A DNA stretch of 64,000 nucleotides from Streptomyces sp. H27-H5 (GCF_026627505.1 NZ_JAPNLK010000053.1:1-64000), one strand, 5' to 3'. Shown: positions 23,907 to 32,250, numbered from the stretch's first letter. Notes: a model not told the origin generated them from the letters alone. A program made the numbers and translations.

Positions 23907-24551
23907 ATGAGGGGCGAACCGAGTTGCCCGAAGTGCGGTGGCCGGGTCCGCGCACCCGGTCTTTTCGCCGACTCCTGGCAGTGCGCGGTACACGGCGCCG
24001 TCCATCCCTTGCAGCCCGTCATCCCGCCGAGCGTCGAGGGCCTGGGCGTGGTCGTCCACCGGGCGCAGGTGCCGGTCTGGATGCCCTGGCCGCTGCCGGT
24101 CGGATGGCTGTTCACCGGGGTCGCGGCCGCCGGTGACGACCGCAGCGGGGGCCGGGCCACCGCCGTGGCCTGCTCGGGCCCCGGGCCCCTGGGTGGCATC
24201 GGCGAGCTGCTGCTGATCGCCGAGGAGCTGGGCGTCGGACTCGGCGCCCGGTACGCGGGGATCGACGCGCCCGACCCGGGCCCCTACATGGACGTCTCCG
24301 GTCCGCCGCACGCCAAGGTCGTCGCCGCCGGCCGGCCGACACCGCTGTGGCACGTCACCGGCGCCCCGGACGACCGGGCCGTCTTCGCCGGCGAGGCGCG
24401 CGGGTTGTGGCTGTGGGCGATCGTCTGGCCCGAACAGTCGGGGCTGCTGATGTACGACGAGCTGGTCCTGACGGATCTGCGCGACGCGGGCGCCGAGGTC
24501 GAACTCCTTCCCTGCGGCGCCCTGAGCCCCCGGATCCTCGGCCCGTCCTGA
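23907..24551 (+). CDS. DUF6758-type conserved protein with zinc-ribbon start
   Basis: The protein has 214 residues. It opens MRGEPSCPKCGGRVRAPGLFADSWQCAVHGAVHP, a CxxC ... C..H arrangement that looks like a zinc ribbon. The remainder is a mixed fold with several Trp and Pro (VPVWMPWPLPVGWLFTGVA, LWLWAIVWPEQSGLLMYDELVL). I recall this as a Streptomyces family labelled DUF6758. Function is unknown. GGAGGAGC is located about 11 bases before ATG 23907. It is co-oriented with the SUFU gene, 84 bases downstream. Confidence 0.75.
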   Translation: MRGEPSCPKCGGRVRAPGLFADSWQCAVHGAVHPLQPVIPPSVEGLGVVVHRAQVPVWMPWPLPVGWLFTGVAAAGDDRSGGRATAVACSGPGPLGGIGELLLIAEELGVGLGARYAGIDAPDPGPYMDVSGPPHAKVVAAGRPTPLWHVTGAPDDRAVFAGEARGLWLWAIVWPEQSGLLMYDELVLTDLRDAGAEVELLPCGALSPRILGPS

Positions 24552-24642
24552 CCGCCCCCGCCGTGCGGTGGGGCCGTGGGGCCCGCGGGGCTGGGTATTC
24601 TGGAGTGTCCCCCCGCCCGTACGAGAACCATGGAGCACGGCT

Positions 24643-25506
24643 GTGCGCATCGACCTGCACGCCCACTCCACGGCATCCGACGGCACCGACACCCCCGCCG
24701 AACTGGTCCGCAACGCGGCCGTCGCCGGGCTCGACGTGGTCGCGCTGACCGACCACGACACCGTCGGGGGATACGCCGAGGCCATCGCCCACGTGCCGGC
24801 CGGCCTCACGCTCGTCACCGGGGCCGAACTCAGCTGCCGTCTCGACGGCGTCGGCATGCACATGCTCGCGTACCTCTTCGATCCCGAGGAGCCCGGGTTC
24901 GCCCGTGAGCGGGAGCTGGTCCGCGACGACCGCACCCCCCGCGCGCAGGCCATGATCGGCAAGCTGCGGGACCTCGGCGTGGACATCACCTGGGAGCAGG
25001 TCGCCCGCATCGCGGGCGACGGCTCCGTGGGCCGTCCGCACATCGCCACCGCCATGGTGGACCTGGGCGTCGTGCCCACCGTGTCCGACGCGTTCACCGC
25101 GGACTGGCTCGCCGATGGCGGCCGCGCCTACGCCGGCAAGCACGAACTCGACCCCTTCGACGCCGTCCGCCTCGTCAAGGCGGCCGGCGGGGTCACCGTC
25201 TTCGCGCACCCCGCCGCGGTCAAGCGCGGGCAGGTCGTCCCCGAGGCCGCGATCGAGGCCCTGGCGGCCGCCGGGCTGGACGGCATCGAGGTGGACCACA
25301 TGGACCACGACGCGGACACCCGGGCCCGGCTGCGCGCACTGGCCGCGGACCTGGGCCTGCTGACCACCGGGTCCAGCGACTACCACGGCACCCGCAAGTC
25401 CTGTCGCCTCGGCGAGTACACCACCGACCCCGAGATCTACGGCGAGATCACGCGCCGTTCCACCGGGGCGTTCCCCGTGCCCGGCGCCGGCGGACCGCTC
25501 GCGTAA
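24643..25506 (+). CDS. PHP-domain phosphoesterase
   Basis: The protein has 287 residues. The PHP metal-binding motifs are all visible: RIDLHAHSTASDG (His-x-His), ALTDHDTVGG, HPAAVKRG and TTGSSDYHGT at the end. Proteins of this size and motif order hydrolyse phosphate esters such as 3',5'-nucleoside bisphosphates or act on short RNA; the specific substrate cannot be read from the sequence. The start GTG 24643 gives MRIDLHAHS; longer readings to 24568 add a Trp/Pro-rich piece without support. It precedes marC by 67 bases. Confidence 0.88.
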   Translation: MRIDLHAHSTASDGTDTPAELVRNAAVAGLDVVALTDHDTVGGYAEAIAHVPAGLTLVTGAELSCRLDGVGMHMLAYLFDPEEPGFARERELVRDDRTPRAQAMIGKLRDLGVDITWEQVARIAGDGSVGRPHIATAMVDLGVVPTVSDAFTADWLADGGRAYAGKHELDPFDAVRLVKAAGGVTVFAHPAAVKRGQVVPEAAIEALAAAGLDGIEVDHMDHDADTRARLRALAADLGLLTTGSSDYHGTRKSCRLGEYTTDPEIYGEITRRSTGAFPVPGAGGPLA

Positions 25507-25573
25507 CGAGGACCCGTTCCTCGCCCGCCCCGCCCTCTCTTCGCTTCACCCCTCTCTCCTGCAAGGCCTCACT

Positions 25574-26179
25574 GTGTTTGATTTCGCCGTCTTCGGATCC
25601 CTTTTTCTCACCCTTTTTGTGATTATGGACCCCCCCGGGATCACGCCGATCTTCCTCGCCCTGACCTCCGGGCGGCCCGCGAAGGTGCAGCGCCGCATGG
25701 CCTGGCAGGCCGTCTGCGTGGCCTTCGGCGTCATCGCCGTCTTCGGTCTCTGCGGCCAGCAGATCCTGGACTACCTGCACGTGTCCGTGCCGGCGCTGAT
25801 GATCGCCGGTGGTCTGCTGCTCCTGCTCATCGCCCTGGACCTGCTCACCGGCAAGACCGACGAGCCCAAGCAGACCAAGGACGTGAACGTCGCCCTCGTC
25901 CCGCTCGGCATGCCCCTGCTGGCCGGGCCGGGCGCGATCGTGTCGGTCATCCTCGCCGTGCAGAAGGCGGACGGCGTCAGCGGTCAGGTCTCCGTCTGGG
26001 CGGCGATCATCGCCATGCACGTCGTCCTGTGGATCACCATGCGCTACTCGCTGGTGATCATCCGGGTCATCAAGGACGGCGGCGTCGTCCTGGTGACGCG
26101 GCTCGCCGGCATGATGCTCTCCGCCATCGCGGTCCAGCAGATCATCAACGGCGTCCTCCAGGTCGTGCACACCTCCTGA
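25574..26179 (+). CDS. MarC-family integral membrane protein
   Basis: The protein has 201 residues with six predicted membrane helices (FDFAVFGSLFLTLFVIMDPPGITPIFLAL, AVCVAFGVIAVFGLCGQQIL, PALMIAGGLLLLLIALDLL, VPLGMPLLAGPGAIVSVILAV, AAIIAMHVVLWITMRY, TRLAGMMLSAIAVQQIINGVL). The motifs DPPGITPIF and PLGMPLLAGPG are family hallmarks. MarC proteins are not proven antibiotic exporters; the function is open. GTG 25574 follows GCAAGG. Confidence 0.9.
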   Translation: MFDFAVFGSLFLTLFVIMDPPGITPIFLALTSGRPAKVQRRMAWQAVCVAFGVIAVFGLCGQQILDYLHVSVPALMIAGGLLLLLIALDLLTGKTDEPKQTKDVNVALVPLGMPLLAGPGAIVSVILAVQKADGVSGQVSVWAAIIAMHVVLWITMRYSLVIIRVIKDGGVVLVTRLAGMMLSAIAVQQIINGVLQVVHTS

Positions 26180-26240
26180 TCCCATCCGCGCGGACGAGGC
26201 CCCGACACCACGGCGGCCGGCCCCGGCGACACACATGCGA

Positions 26241-26269
26241 ATGCCCCGCACCGGATCGGTGCGGGGCAT
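26241..26269. terminator. Bidirectional terminator after marC
   Basis: ATGCCCCGCACC (26241-26252) pairs perfectly with 26258-26269 around a GGATC loop. It lies between marC and a convergent small gene. Confidence 0.8.
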
Positions 26270-26316
26270 CGGTGTCCATGCACGCGGCGGCCGTCAGGCG
26301 GCTCGCGTCAGGTGGG

Positions 26317-26469
26317 TCAGGAGGTCGCCGTCTCGGCCGGTCGGATCAGAATGCGCTGGCCGACAGACGCGGCCTGCTGCACGATCCGGTTGACGGAGGC
26401 CGCGTCCACGACGGTGCTGTCCACGGCGGATCCGTCGACATCGTCCAGGCGCAGAATCTCGAAGCGCAC
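26317..26469 (-). CDS. Small conserved protein, 50 residues
   Basis: This small acidic protein starts MRFEILRLDDVDGSAVDSTV and ends RIYIRP-like (RILIRPAETATS). I recognise the opening as a widespread Streptomyces small protein of unknown function. It has no signal peptide, cysteines or membrane segment. GTG 26469 is supported by GAAGGGAG upstream. The upstream sequence (26470-26567) is unusually A+T-rich for this genome and holds a TACACT -10-like hexamer. Confidence 0.75.
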   Translation of the reverse strand: MRFEILRLDDVDGSAVDSTVVDAASVNRIVQQAASVGQRILIRPAETATS

Positions 26470-26517
26470 GGGCTTCTCCCTTCGTCGGTGTTCTCCTTGC
26501 ACAGGGTTAACGAAGTG

Positions 26518-26567
26518 TAAGCGGCAAACATTCCCTACGCTAAAGAAATTTTTTCACTGGCTAACTA
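26518..26567. promoter_or_regulatory. A+T-rich promoter region
   Basis: This 50-base stretch includes an AAATTTTTT run and is far richer in A+T than its surroundings. It lies upstream of the 50-residue gene on the minus strand and immediately after the convergently ending hydrolase gene. It is likely promoter DNA or a nucleoid-protein site. No exact -35 can be chosen with confidence. Confidence 0.35.
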
Positions 26568-27446
26568 TCAGGGCGTGTCCGCGCTCCAGAAGTCGGCCAG
26601 CGCATCGGCCGTGACCTGCGGATTCTCGGCGTTGGGGGAGTGTTCCGCGCCCTTCACGATCACCCGGGACGCACCCATCCGTTCCGCCATGGCGTCCATC
26701 AGCGGCACCGGCCACGCGTCGTCCACGACACCCGACAGCACCAGCATGCGCAGCGGCACCGCCGCCAGCTCGGCCACCCGGTCCGGCTCCGAGATCAGCA
26801 CCCGACCGGCGGCGATCAGCTGCTCCGGCTCGGTCGCCACCCACCGCCGGCGCAGAAACTCCGTCAGCTCGGGGGAATCGGCCGGGGCGTCCACCGGATC
26901 CTGGGCCCGCATCGCCGCCCACACGACCGACATGCACTCCGCGGGAGTCACCCCCCGCAGCGACTCCAGAGCCGCCACCAGCAACTTCGTACGCTCCTGC
27001 TGGGCCGGCGAGATCGCCGCCGGACCGCTGCTCATCAAGGTCAGGGAGGCGAAGGGGGCGTGGTCGCGCAGCACGGCGGCCCGGGCGATCAGACCGCCCA
27101 GCGAATGACCCACCAGGTGGACCGCGTCCCCGTCGTCGCCGGACACGGCCGCCGCCTGGGCGAGCACGTCCCCGGCCAGTTCCTCCAGCGCGTACGCGGA
27201 CTCCTCGCGCGGGCCGGGGCTTTCGTGCTGACCGCGCCCGTCGACCGCGACCACCCGGAAGCCGGCGCCGGCCAGCGGCTCCAGCAGCCCGATGAAGTCC
27301 TCCTTGCTCCCCGTGTACCCGGGAACCAGCAGGGCGGTGCCGCGCAGCGGCTCACCCGCCTCGTGCACGGCGAACGCGCCGCGCGCGGTCCTCAGGCGGT
27401 ACGCACGGGCCGCGGGCGGAAGGGTGAGGCGCGGTGGCTTGCTCAT
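26568..27446 (-). CDS. Alpha/beta-hydrolase
   Basis: The protein has 292 residues. Fold motifs: LLVPGYTGSKEDF (oxyanion loop), VVAVDGRGQHESPGP, nucleophile elbow VGHSLGGL (Ser about 122), acid in LVLSGVVDDAWP and histidine in VKGAEHSPNAENP. The overall pattern is that of monoglyceride-lipase or haloperoxidase-like hydrolases. Substrate unknown. ATG 27446 gives MSKPPRLTLPPAARAYRL. A strong inverted repeat separates it from the RNA helicase gene, which lies upstream on the same strand. Confidence 0.87.
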   Translation of the reverse strand: MSKPPRLTLPPAARAYRLRTARGAFAVHEAGEPLRGTALLVPGYTGSKEDFIGLLEPLAGAGFRVVAVDGRGQHESPGPREESAYALEELAGDVLAQAAAVSGDDGDAVHLVGHSLGGLIARAAVLRDHAPFASLTLMSSGPAAISPAQQERTKLLVAALESLRGVTPAECMSVVWAAMRAQDPVDAPADSPELTEFLRRRWVATEPEQLIAAGRVLISEPDRVAELAAVPLRMLVLSGVVDDAWPVPLMDAMAERMGASRVIVKGAEHSPNAENPQVTADALADFWSADTP

Positions 27447-27478
27447 GGGCCCGAGGTTACCGGCCCGTACGCCCGGAC

Positions 27479-27525
27479 ACGAGGACGGCCCCGACCCCCT
27501 CGAAGGGGGTCGGGGCCGTCCTCGT
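27479..27525 (-). terminator. Terminator after the DEAD-box helicase gene
   Basis: A perfect 22-bp stem (27479-27500 with 27504-27525; core GGCCCCGACCCCCT) closes the three-base loop CGA. It is one of the strongest hairpins in the window and sits 13 bases after the helicase stop codon. Confidence 0.85.
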
Positions 27526-27537
27526 ACGGCGGGTGGC

Positions 27538-29532
27538 TCAGGCCTCGGGGGTCTGCGCCACGGCCTTGCGGGTACGCGTGCGCTTCGGCTTGACCGGCGC
27601 CTCCTCGGCGTCGACCACGGTCGCCGAGGCCTCCGGGGCGACCGCGGTGGCCTTGCGGGCACGGGTGCGCTTCGGCTTCACCGGGGCCTCCTCGGCCTCG
27701 GTGGCGACCTCGGCGACCGGAGCGGGCTCCGCCACCTTGCGAGTGCGGGTCCGGCGCACCTTGACCGGGGCCTCCTCGACCGCGGTGGCCACGACCACCG
27801 GAGCCTCGACGGCGGCGGCCTGGGAGGCGATCGCCACGGCCTCGGCGACCGGGGCCGCCGCGACCTTGCGCGGCCGGGTACGGCGCGCCTTGACCGGGGG
27901 CTCCACGAGCGGAGCCATCTGGAAGTCGGGCTCCGGGGCCGGCGCCTCGACGACCGGGGCGGCCACCGCAGCGGACTCGACCACGGCGGCCGGGGCCGAC
28001 GCACGGGTCCGACGACGGCGCGGCCTGCGCGACTCCTCGACGGCCGGCGCCTCGGGCGCCTCGGCGACCGGGGTCACGGCGACCGGGGTCACGGCGGTCA
28101 CCGCGGCGGCCACGGACACGGCCTCGGCGGCCTGCTCGCTGCCACCGCGGGTCCGACGCCGCTGACGCGGGGTACGGGTCCGGGCGGGACGCTCCTCGGC
28201 CACCGGGGCGGCGGCGGCAGCGCCGCGACCGCCACGGCCACCGCGGCCGCCGGTCTCGCCCAGGTCTTCGAGGTTCTCGGCCTTCAGGCCGGCCCGCACG
28301 CGCTCGGCACGCGGCAGGGTGCCCTCGGTTCCGGCCGGGATGTTCATCTCCTCGAACAGGTGCGGAGACGTGGAGTACGTCTCGACCGGGTCGTGGAAGT
28401 CCAGCTCCAGCGCCTTGTTGATCAGCTGCCAGCGCGGGATGTCGTCCCAGTCGACCAGCGTGACGGCGATGCCCTTGTTGCCCGCGCGGCCGGTGCGGCC
28501 CACACGGTGCAGGAAGGTCTTCTCGTCCTCCGGCGCCTGGTAGTTGATGACGTGCGTCACACCCTCGACGTCGATGCCGCGCGCGGCGACGTCCGTGCAC
28601 ACCAGCACGTCGACCTTGCCGTTGCGGAACGCGCGCAGGGCCTGCTCGCGCGCACCCTGGCCCAGGTCGCCGTGGACGGCGCCGGACGCGAATCCGCGCT
28701 TCTCCAGCTGCTCGGCGATGTCGGCCGCCGTGCGCTTCGTACGGCAGAAGATCATGGCCAGGCCGCGGCCCTCGGCCTGCAGGATGCGGGAGACGAGCTC
28801 CGGCTTGTCCATGTTGTGCGCACGGAAGACGTGCTGCTTGATGTTGGCGACGGTCAAGCCCTCGCCCTCGGGGGAGGTGGCGCGGATGTGCGTCGGCTGC
28901 GTCATGTACCGGCGGGCCAGTCCGATGACCGCGCCCGGCATGGTCGCCGAGAACAGCATGGTCTGACGCTTCGGCGGCAGGTAGTTGATGATCCTCTCGA
29001 CGTCGGGCAGGAAGCCGAGGTCGAGCATCTCGTCGGCCTCGTCGAGGACGAGGGCCTTGACGTGGGAGAGGTCGAGCTTCTTCTGTCCGGCCAGGTCCAG
29101 CAGGCGGCCCGGGGTGCCGACGATCACGTCGACGCCCTTCTTGAGCGCCTCGACCTGGGGCTCGTACGCGCGGCCGCCGTATATGGCGAGGACGCGCACG
29201 TTGCGGACCTTGCCCGCGGTCAAGAGGTCGTTGGTGACCTGGGTGCACAGCTCGCGAGTCGGAACCACCACGAGGGCCTGGGGGGCGTCGGTGAGCTGCG
29301 CGGGCGTCGCCCGGCCGGCCTCGACGTCCGCGGGGACGACGACCCGCTCCAGCAGCGGGAGGCCGAAACCGAGCGTCTTGCCGGTACCGGTCTTCGCCTG
29401 GCCGATGACGTCCGTGCCGGAAAGGGCGACGGGGAGGGTCATCTCCTGGATCGGGAAGGGGGACACGATGCCGACGGCCTCAAGGGCCTCGGCCGTCTCG
29501 GGGAGGATCCCGAGGTCTCGGAACGTAGTCAG
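27538..29532 (-). CDS. DEAD-box ATP-dependent RNA helicase
   Basis: The protein has about 664 residues. The Q motif reads FRDLGILPETAEALEAVGIVSPFPIQ; then AKTGTGKT (motif I), PTRELCTQV (Ia), VLDEADEM (II), SATMP (III), ARGIDVEGVTHVINYQAP (V) and HRVGRTGRAG (VI). A C-terminal tail of about 270 residues is low complexity, with repeated KPKRTRTRKA-like basic blocks probably contacting RNA. The complete Q motif requires initiation at CTG 29532 (LTTFRDLG); the reading frame has no ATG, GTG or TTG between the upstream TAG stop and this CTG, and the next GTG (29466) would cut away the conserved Phe. The gene is the counterpart of rhlE in mycobacteria. Confidence 0.88.
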   Translation of the reverse strand: MTTFRDLGILPETAEALEAVGIVSPFPIQEMTLPVALSGTDVIGQAKTGTGKTLGFGLPLLERVVVPADVEAGRATPAQLTDAPQALVVVPTRELCTQVTNDLLTAGKVRNVRVLAIYGGRAYEPQVEALKKGVDVIVGTPGRLLDLAGQKKLDLSHVKALVLDEADEMLDLGFLPDVERIINYLPPKRQTMLFSATMPGAVIGLARRYMTQPTHIRATSPEGEGLTVANIKQHVFRAHNMDKPELVSRILQAEGRGLAMIFCRTKRTAADIAEQLEKRGFASGAVHGDLGQGAREQALRAFRNGKVDVLVCTDVAARGIDVEGVTHVINYQAPEDEKTFLHRVGRTGRAGNKGIAVTLVDWDDIPRWQLINKALELDFHDPVETYSTSPHLFEEMNIPAGTEGTLPRAERVRAGLKAENLEDLGETGGRGGRGGRGAAAAAPVAEERPARTRTPRQRRRTRGGSEQAAEAVSVAAAVTAVTPVAVTPVAEAPEAPAVEESRRPRRRRTRASAPAAVVESAAVAAPVVEAPAPEPDFQMAPLVEPPVKARRTRPRKVAAAPVAEAVAIASQAAAVEAPVVVATAVEEAPVKVRRTRTRKVAEPAPVAEVATEAEEAPVKPKRTRARKATAVAPEASATVVDAEEAPVKPKRTRTRKAVAQTPEA

Positions 29533-29916
29533 GGTGCTGCCTCTTCTGTGAGACGCGGCGCGAGGCGGCGATGGGGGTCGTACCGTGCCGGGCTTGCAGT
29601 ACTACGACGTACGTACAAAGCTGCGCGGGACCACTAGCCTTCGCTCAAGCGCTTCTGCCGCTGAGGGGGCCCCTCGTGCAGGCGGTACGCATGAACGCAC
29701 ACACCACACCGAGGGCGGTCGGGTTGGAGCCGATCGGGCCACCGACCGGGCATCCTCATTCGGACGGCCCGCCGAGATTCGGCAGGCGCATTACCACTGT
29801 ACCCCGGATTCGCGCAGGTGTGTTGGGTGAATTCACCTGGTAGTCGCGTTTAAGCGGAGTGTCGATGGCCATAGGTCGTGCCTTGACCGGGCATTGAGCG
29901 GGCTATTGTGCGGAGC
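29533..29916. other. Divergent intergenic region, helicase/ferritin-like gene
   Basis: These 384 bases separate two divergent genes. I see the perfect palindrome GGTGAATTCACC at 29826-29837 and an ACGTACGT core near 29607-29614, both possible protein-binding sites. The helicase side would have a long leader. A 15-codon ORF at 29692-29645 lacks a ribosome site and is not called. Confidence 0.4.
29883..29916 (+). promoter_or_regulatory. Promoter of a leaderless ferritin-like gene
   Basis: TTGACC (29883-29888), 15 bases, TATTGT (29904-29909), and then seven bases to ATG 29917. There is no Shine-Dalgarno sequence. The spacer is shorter than the usual 17-18. Confidence 0.5.
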
Positions 29917-30675
29917 ATGTCGACCGTAGAAAACGCATCTCCCGCCGACGACAGCACGCCCGTCGAGGCGCTCGGAATCGCCGCCCAGGACTGGACGACG
30001 GCCTCCGCCTCGCCGCAGTACCGGGCCGCCGTCGAGGACCTCCTCGGCGCGCTGGCGTACGGAGAGCTCGCCGCGTTCGAGCGCCTCGCCGAGGACGCGA
30101 AGCTCGCGCCCACCCTCGGCGACAAGGCCGAGCTGGCGAAGATGGCCTCCGCCGAGTTCCACCACTTCGAGCGGCTGCGCGACCGGCTCGCGGCGATCGA
30201 CGTCGACCCCACCGCGGCGATGGAGCCCTTCGCGAAGGGCGTGGACGACTTCCACCGCCAGACCGCCCCCTCCGACTGGCTGGAAGGCCTGGTCAAGGCG
30301 TACGTCGGCGACTCCATCGCCAGTGACTTCTACCGCGAGGTCGCCACCCACCTCGACACCGACACCCGCGCCCTCGTCGTCGGCGTGCTCGACGACACGG
30401 GCCACGGCGGCTTCGCCGTCGAGAAGGTGCGCGCGGCGATCGAGGCCGACCCCCGCTGCGGCGGCCGGCTCGCCCTGTGGGCCCGTCGCCTGATGGGCGA
30501 GGCGCTCTCGCAGGCCCAGCGCGTGGTCGCGGAACGCGACGCGCTCTCCACGATGCTGGTCGGCGGCGTCGACGGGATGGCGGCCGGATTCGACCTGGCG
30601 GCCGTGGGCGAGATGTTCACCCGGATCACCAAGGCGCACACCAGGCGGATGGCGGCCCTCGGCCTCGCGGCCTGA
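29917..30675 (+). CDS. Ferritin-like (MiaE-type) diiron protein
   Basis: The protein has 252 residues and is mostly helical. Carboxylate/histidine motifs consistent with a diiron site are AYGELAAFERLAEDA (Glu), ASAEFHHFERL (Glu-x-x-His) and ASDFYREVATHLDTDTR, with a later Glu in VVAERDALST. These resemble the MiaE-like tRNA hydroxylase/ferritin-like superfamily. The mycobacterial counterpart also lies beside the RNA helicase and DUF3107 genes. GTG 29908 is in frame upstream, but the promoter spacing favours ATG 29917. Confidence 0.82.
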   Translation: MSTVENASPADDSTPVEALGIAAQDWTTASASPQYRAAVEDLLGALAYGELAAFERLAEDAKLAPTLGDKAELAKMASAEFHHFERLRDRLAAIDVDPTAAMEPFAKGVDDFHRQTAPSDWLEGLVKAYVGDSIASDFYREVATHLDTDTRALVVGVLDDTGHGGFAVEKVRAAIEADPRCGGRLALWARRLMGEALSQAQRVVAERDALSTMLVGGVDGMAAGFDLAAVGEMFTRITKAHTRRMAALGLAA

Positions 30676-30728
30676 CCCCCCGCGGCCTGAGCCCCTCGCG
30701 GGCATCGAGCCCCACGCGGTCATGGGGC

Positions 30729-30761
30729 GGCCCCGGCACGGAAGGATTCCGTGCCGGGGCC
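30729..30761. terminator. Terminator after the ferritin-like gene
   Basis: GGCCCCGGCACGGAA (30729-30743) pairs with 30747-30761 around the loop GGA; 15 bp, perfect. It lies between convergent genes. Confidence 0.82.
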
Positions 30762-30803
30762 ACTTCGTGTCAGGGGTCGGGCGGGGGCGGTGGACGGTCC
30801 CGT

Positions 30804-31106
30804 TCAGCCCCGGGAGGGGAGCGAAAACGGAGGGCGTCGGTGCGTCCGGCCGGAGCCCGAGGCGGGGCGCAGCAGGAGCGAGAGCACGACCGCCGACACC
30901 AGGATCCCGCCGATCAGCGTCGCCACCAGGGTGTTGTGACCCGGCCCGAGCGACATGTGCGTGAGGTAGGCGCCGAACAGCGCTCCCACGACACCGCTCA
31001 CCAGGACCACCCTCGGGGACGGCAGCCGCTTCGCGAATCTGCGCACGGCGGCCCCGGACAGGGCGAGGCCCAACAGAGCGGAGCCGAGCGCTTCCATCAG
31101 CAGCAT
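30804..31106 (-). CDS. Small integral membrane protein
   Basis: The protein has 100 residues and three hydrophobic segments (MEALGSALLGLALSGAAV, VVLVSGVVGALFGAYLTHM, TLVATLIGGILVSAVVLSLLL), followed by an Arg/Ser-rich tail. I cannot assign a function; glycine-rich helices resemble GlsB/YeaQ/YmgE-type small stress membrane proteins, and the segment GVVGALFGAYL supports that only weakly. GGAAAGGGA precedes ATG 31106. Confidence 0.72.
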   Translation of the reverse strand: MLLMEALGSALLGLALSGAAVRRFAKRLPSPRVVLVSGVVGALFGAYLTHMSLGPGHNTLVATLIGGILVSAVVLSLLLRPASGSGRTHRRPPFSLPSRG

Positions 31107-31178
31107 GAGGTCCCTTTCCGTACGTCGGGGCGTATTCGGGTTGCAGTACTGCGCTCCTACCCGAAGCGGAACAAAGAG

Positions 31179-31212
31179 AAACGACCCGGCGGAATCAACC
31201 GCCGGGTCGTTT
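31179..31212 (-). terminator. Intrinsic terminator after the DUF3107 gene
   Basis: On the minus strand, AAACGACCCGGCGG/CCGCCGGGTCGTTT form a 14-bp stem with a six-base loop. The 3' arm ends in TTT and continues CTCTTTG, giving a modest U tract. Confidence 0.8.
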
Positions 31213-31245
31213 TCCTCCTTTGAGGGAGGCTCAGTTCTCCGTGCC

Positions 31246-31473
31246 TCAGAGCGCTCCGAAGCCGACCTTGCGCGCACTCGGCTCACCCAGGTCCACGTAC
31301 GCCAGGCGGTCGGACGGCACCAGGACCTTGCGGCCCTTGATGTCGGTGAGGCTCAGCAGCGGCGCAGTACCGGTCAGGGCGGCGGCCACGACGCCCTCCA
31401 GCTCCTCCGCGCTCAGGTCGCTCTCCAGCACGATCTCCCGGGGTGCGTGCTGCACGCCGATCTTGACCTCCAC
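31246..31473 (-). CDS. DUF3107 protein (TB9.4 type)
   Basis: The protein has 75 residues: MEVKIGVQHAPREIVLESDLSAEEL ... GRKVLVPSDRLAYVDLGEPSARKVGFG. This is the conserved DUF3107 family, homologous to mycobacterial TB9.4. It is cytoplasmic with a likely beta-alpha-beta fold; its function is unknown. Its gene follows the TetR gene on the same strand. In M. tuberculosis the neighbours are Rv3208 (TetR) and Rv3208A, though relative orientation was not checked. Confidence 0.9.
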   Translation of the reverse strand: MEVKIGVQHAPREIVLESDLSAEELEGVVAAALTGTAPLLSLTDIKGRKVLVPSDRLAYVDLGEPSARKVGFGAL

Positions 31474-31611
31474 GGCTTTGTCCCTCCGACGATCCGGTTC
31501 GCGCGATCAGCCGCGCCGTACCCGGTCCACATTAGCCCGGAGAGGGGACGCGATCGGCCCGAGGCGGACACGCTGGCAGCGAACAGCCGCCGGCCGCCCC
31601 GGAGGCGCGGG

Positions 31612-32250
31612 TCAGCCCTCCGTGCCGTGGAGCGGGAAGCCCGCGATACCGCGCCAGGCGAGCGAGGTCAGCAGGCCGACCGCAGTGTCCCGGGCCACCG
31701 GGCTCTCGCTCGACAGCCAGTACCGGGCCACGACCTGCGAGACGCCGCCCAGGCCCACGGCCAGCAGCATCGACTCGTCCTTGGACAGGCCGGTGTCCTC
31801 CGCGATGACCTCCGAGATGGCCTCCGCGCACTGGAGCGACACCCGGTCGACGCGCTCGCGCACGGCGGGCTCGTTCGTCAGGTCCGACTCGAAGACCAGG
31901 CGGAAGGCGCCGCCCTCGTCCTGGACGTACGCGAAGTAGGCGTCCATCGTCGCGGCCACGCGCAGCTTGTTGTCCGTGGTCGAGGCGAGCGCCGTGCGGA
32001 CCGCGGACAACAGGGACTCGCAGTGCTGGTCCAACAGCGCGAGGTAAAGGTCGAGCTTCCCGGGGAAGTGCTGGTAGAGCACCGGCTTGCTGACCCCGGC
32101 GCGCTCCGCGATGTCGTCCATCGCCGCGGCGTGGTAACCCTGCGCGACGAAAACCTCCTGGGCCGCGCCCAGGAGCTGGTTGCGCCGGGCTCGGCGCGGC
32201 AGTCGCGTGCCCCGGGGACGCGCTGCCTCCGTCTGCTCGATGGCTGTCAC
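31612..32250 (-). CDS. TetR-family transcriptional regulator (Rv3208 type)
   Basis: The protein has 212 residues. The N-terminal helix-turn-helix reads RNQLLGAAQEVFVAQGYHAAAMDDIAERAGVSKPVLYQHFPGKLDLY (about 25-70), a standard TetR DNA-binding domain. The C-terminal part (TetR_C_33-like) has SDLTNEPAVRERVDRV and ARYWLSSESPVARDTA. Ligand unknown. GTG 32250 follows GGGAGG. The orthologue is strongly conserved beside DUF3107 in actinobacteria. Confidence 0.88.
   Translation of the reverse strand: MTAIEQTEAARPRGTRLPRRARRNQLLGAAQEVFVAQGYHAAAMDDIAERAGVSKPVLYQHFPGKLDLYLALLDQHCESLLSAVRTALASTTDNKLRVAATMDAYFAYVQDEGGAFRLVFESDLTNEPAVRERVDRVSLQCAEAISEVIAEDTGLSKDESMLLAVGLGGVSQVVARYWLSSESPVARDTAVGLLTSLAWRGIAGFPLHGTEG

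Noticed and set aside
27292..29637. Plus-strand frame of about 780 codons opposite the RNA helicase
   Set aside because: Shadow of the helicase and its basic tail. The plus-strand translation has no recognisable domain.
29645..29692. 15-codon leader ORF upstream of the DEAD-box helicase
   Set aside because: No ribosome site precedes its ATG, and nothing indicates an attenuator nearby.
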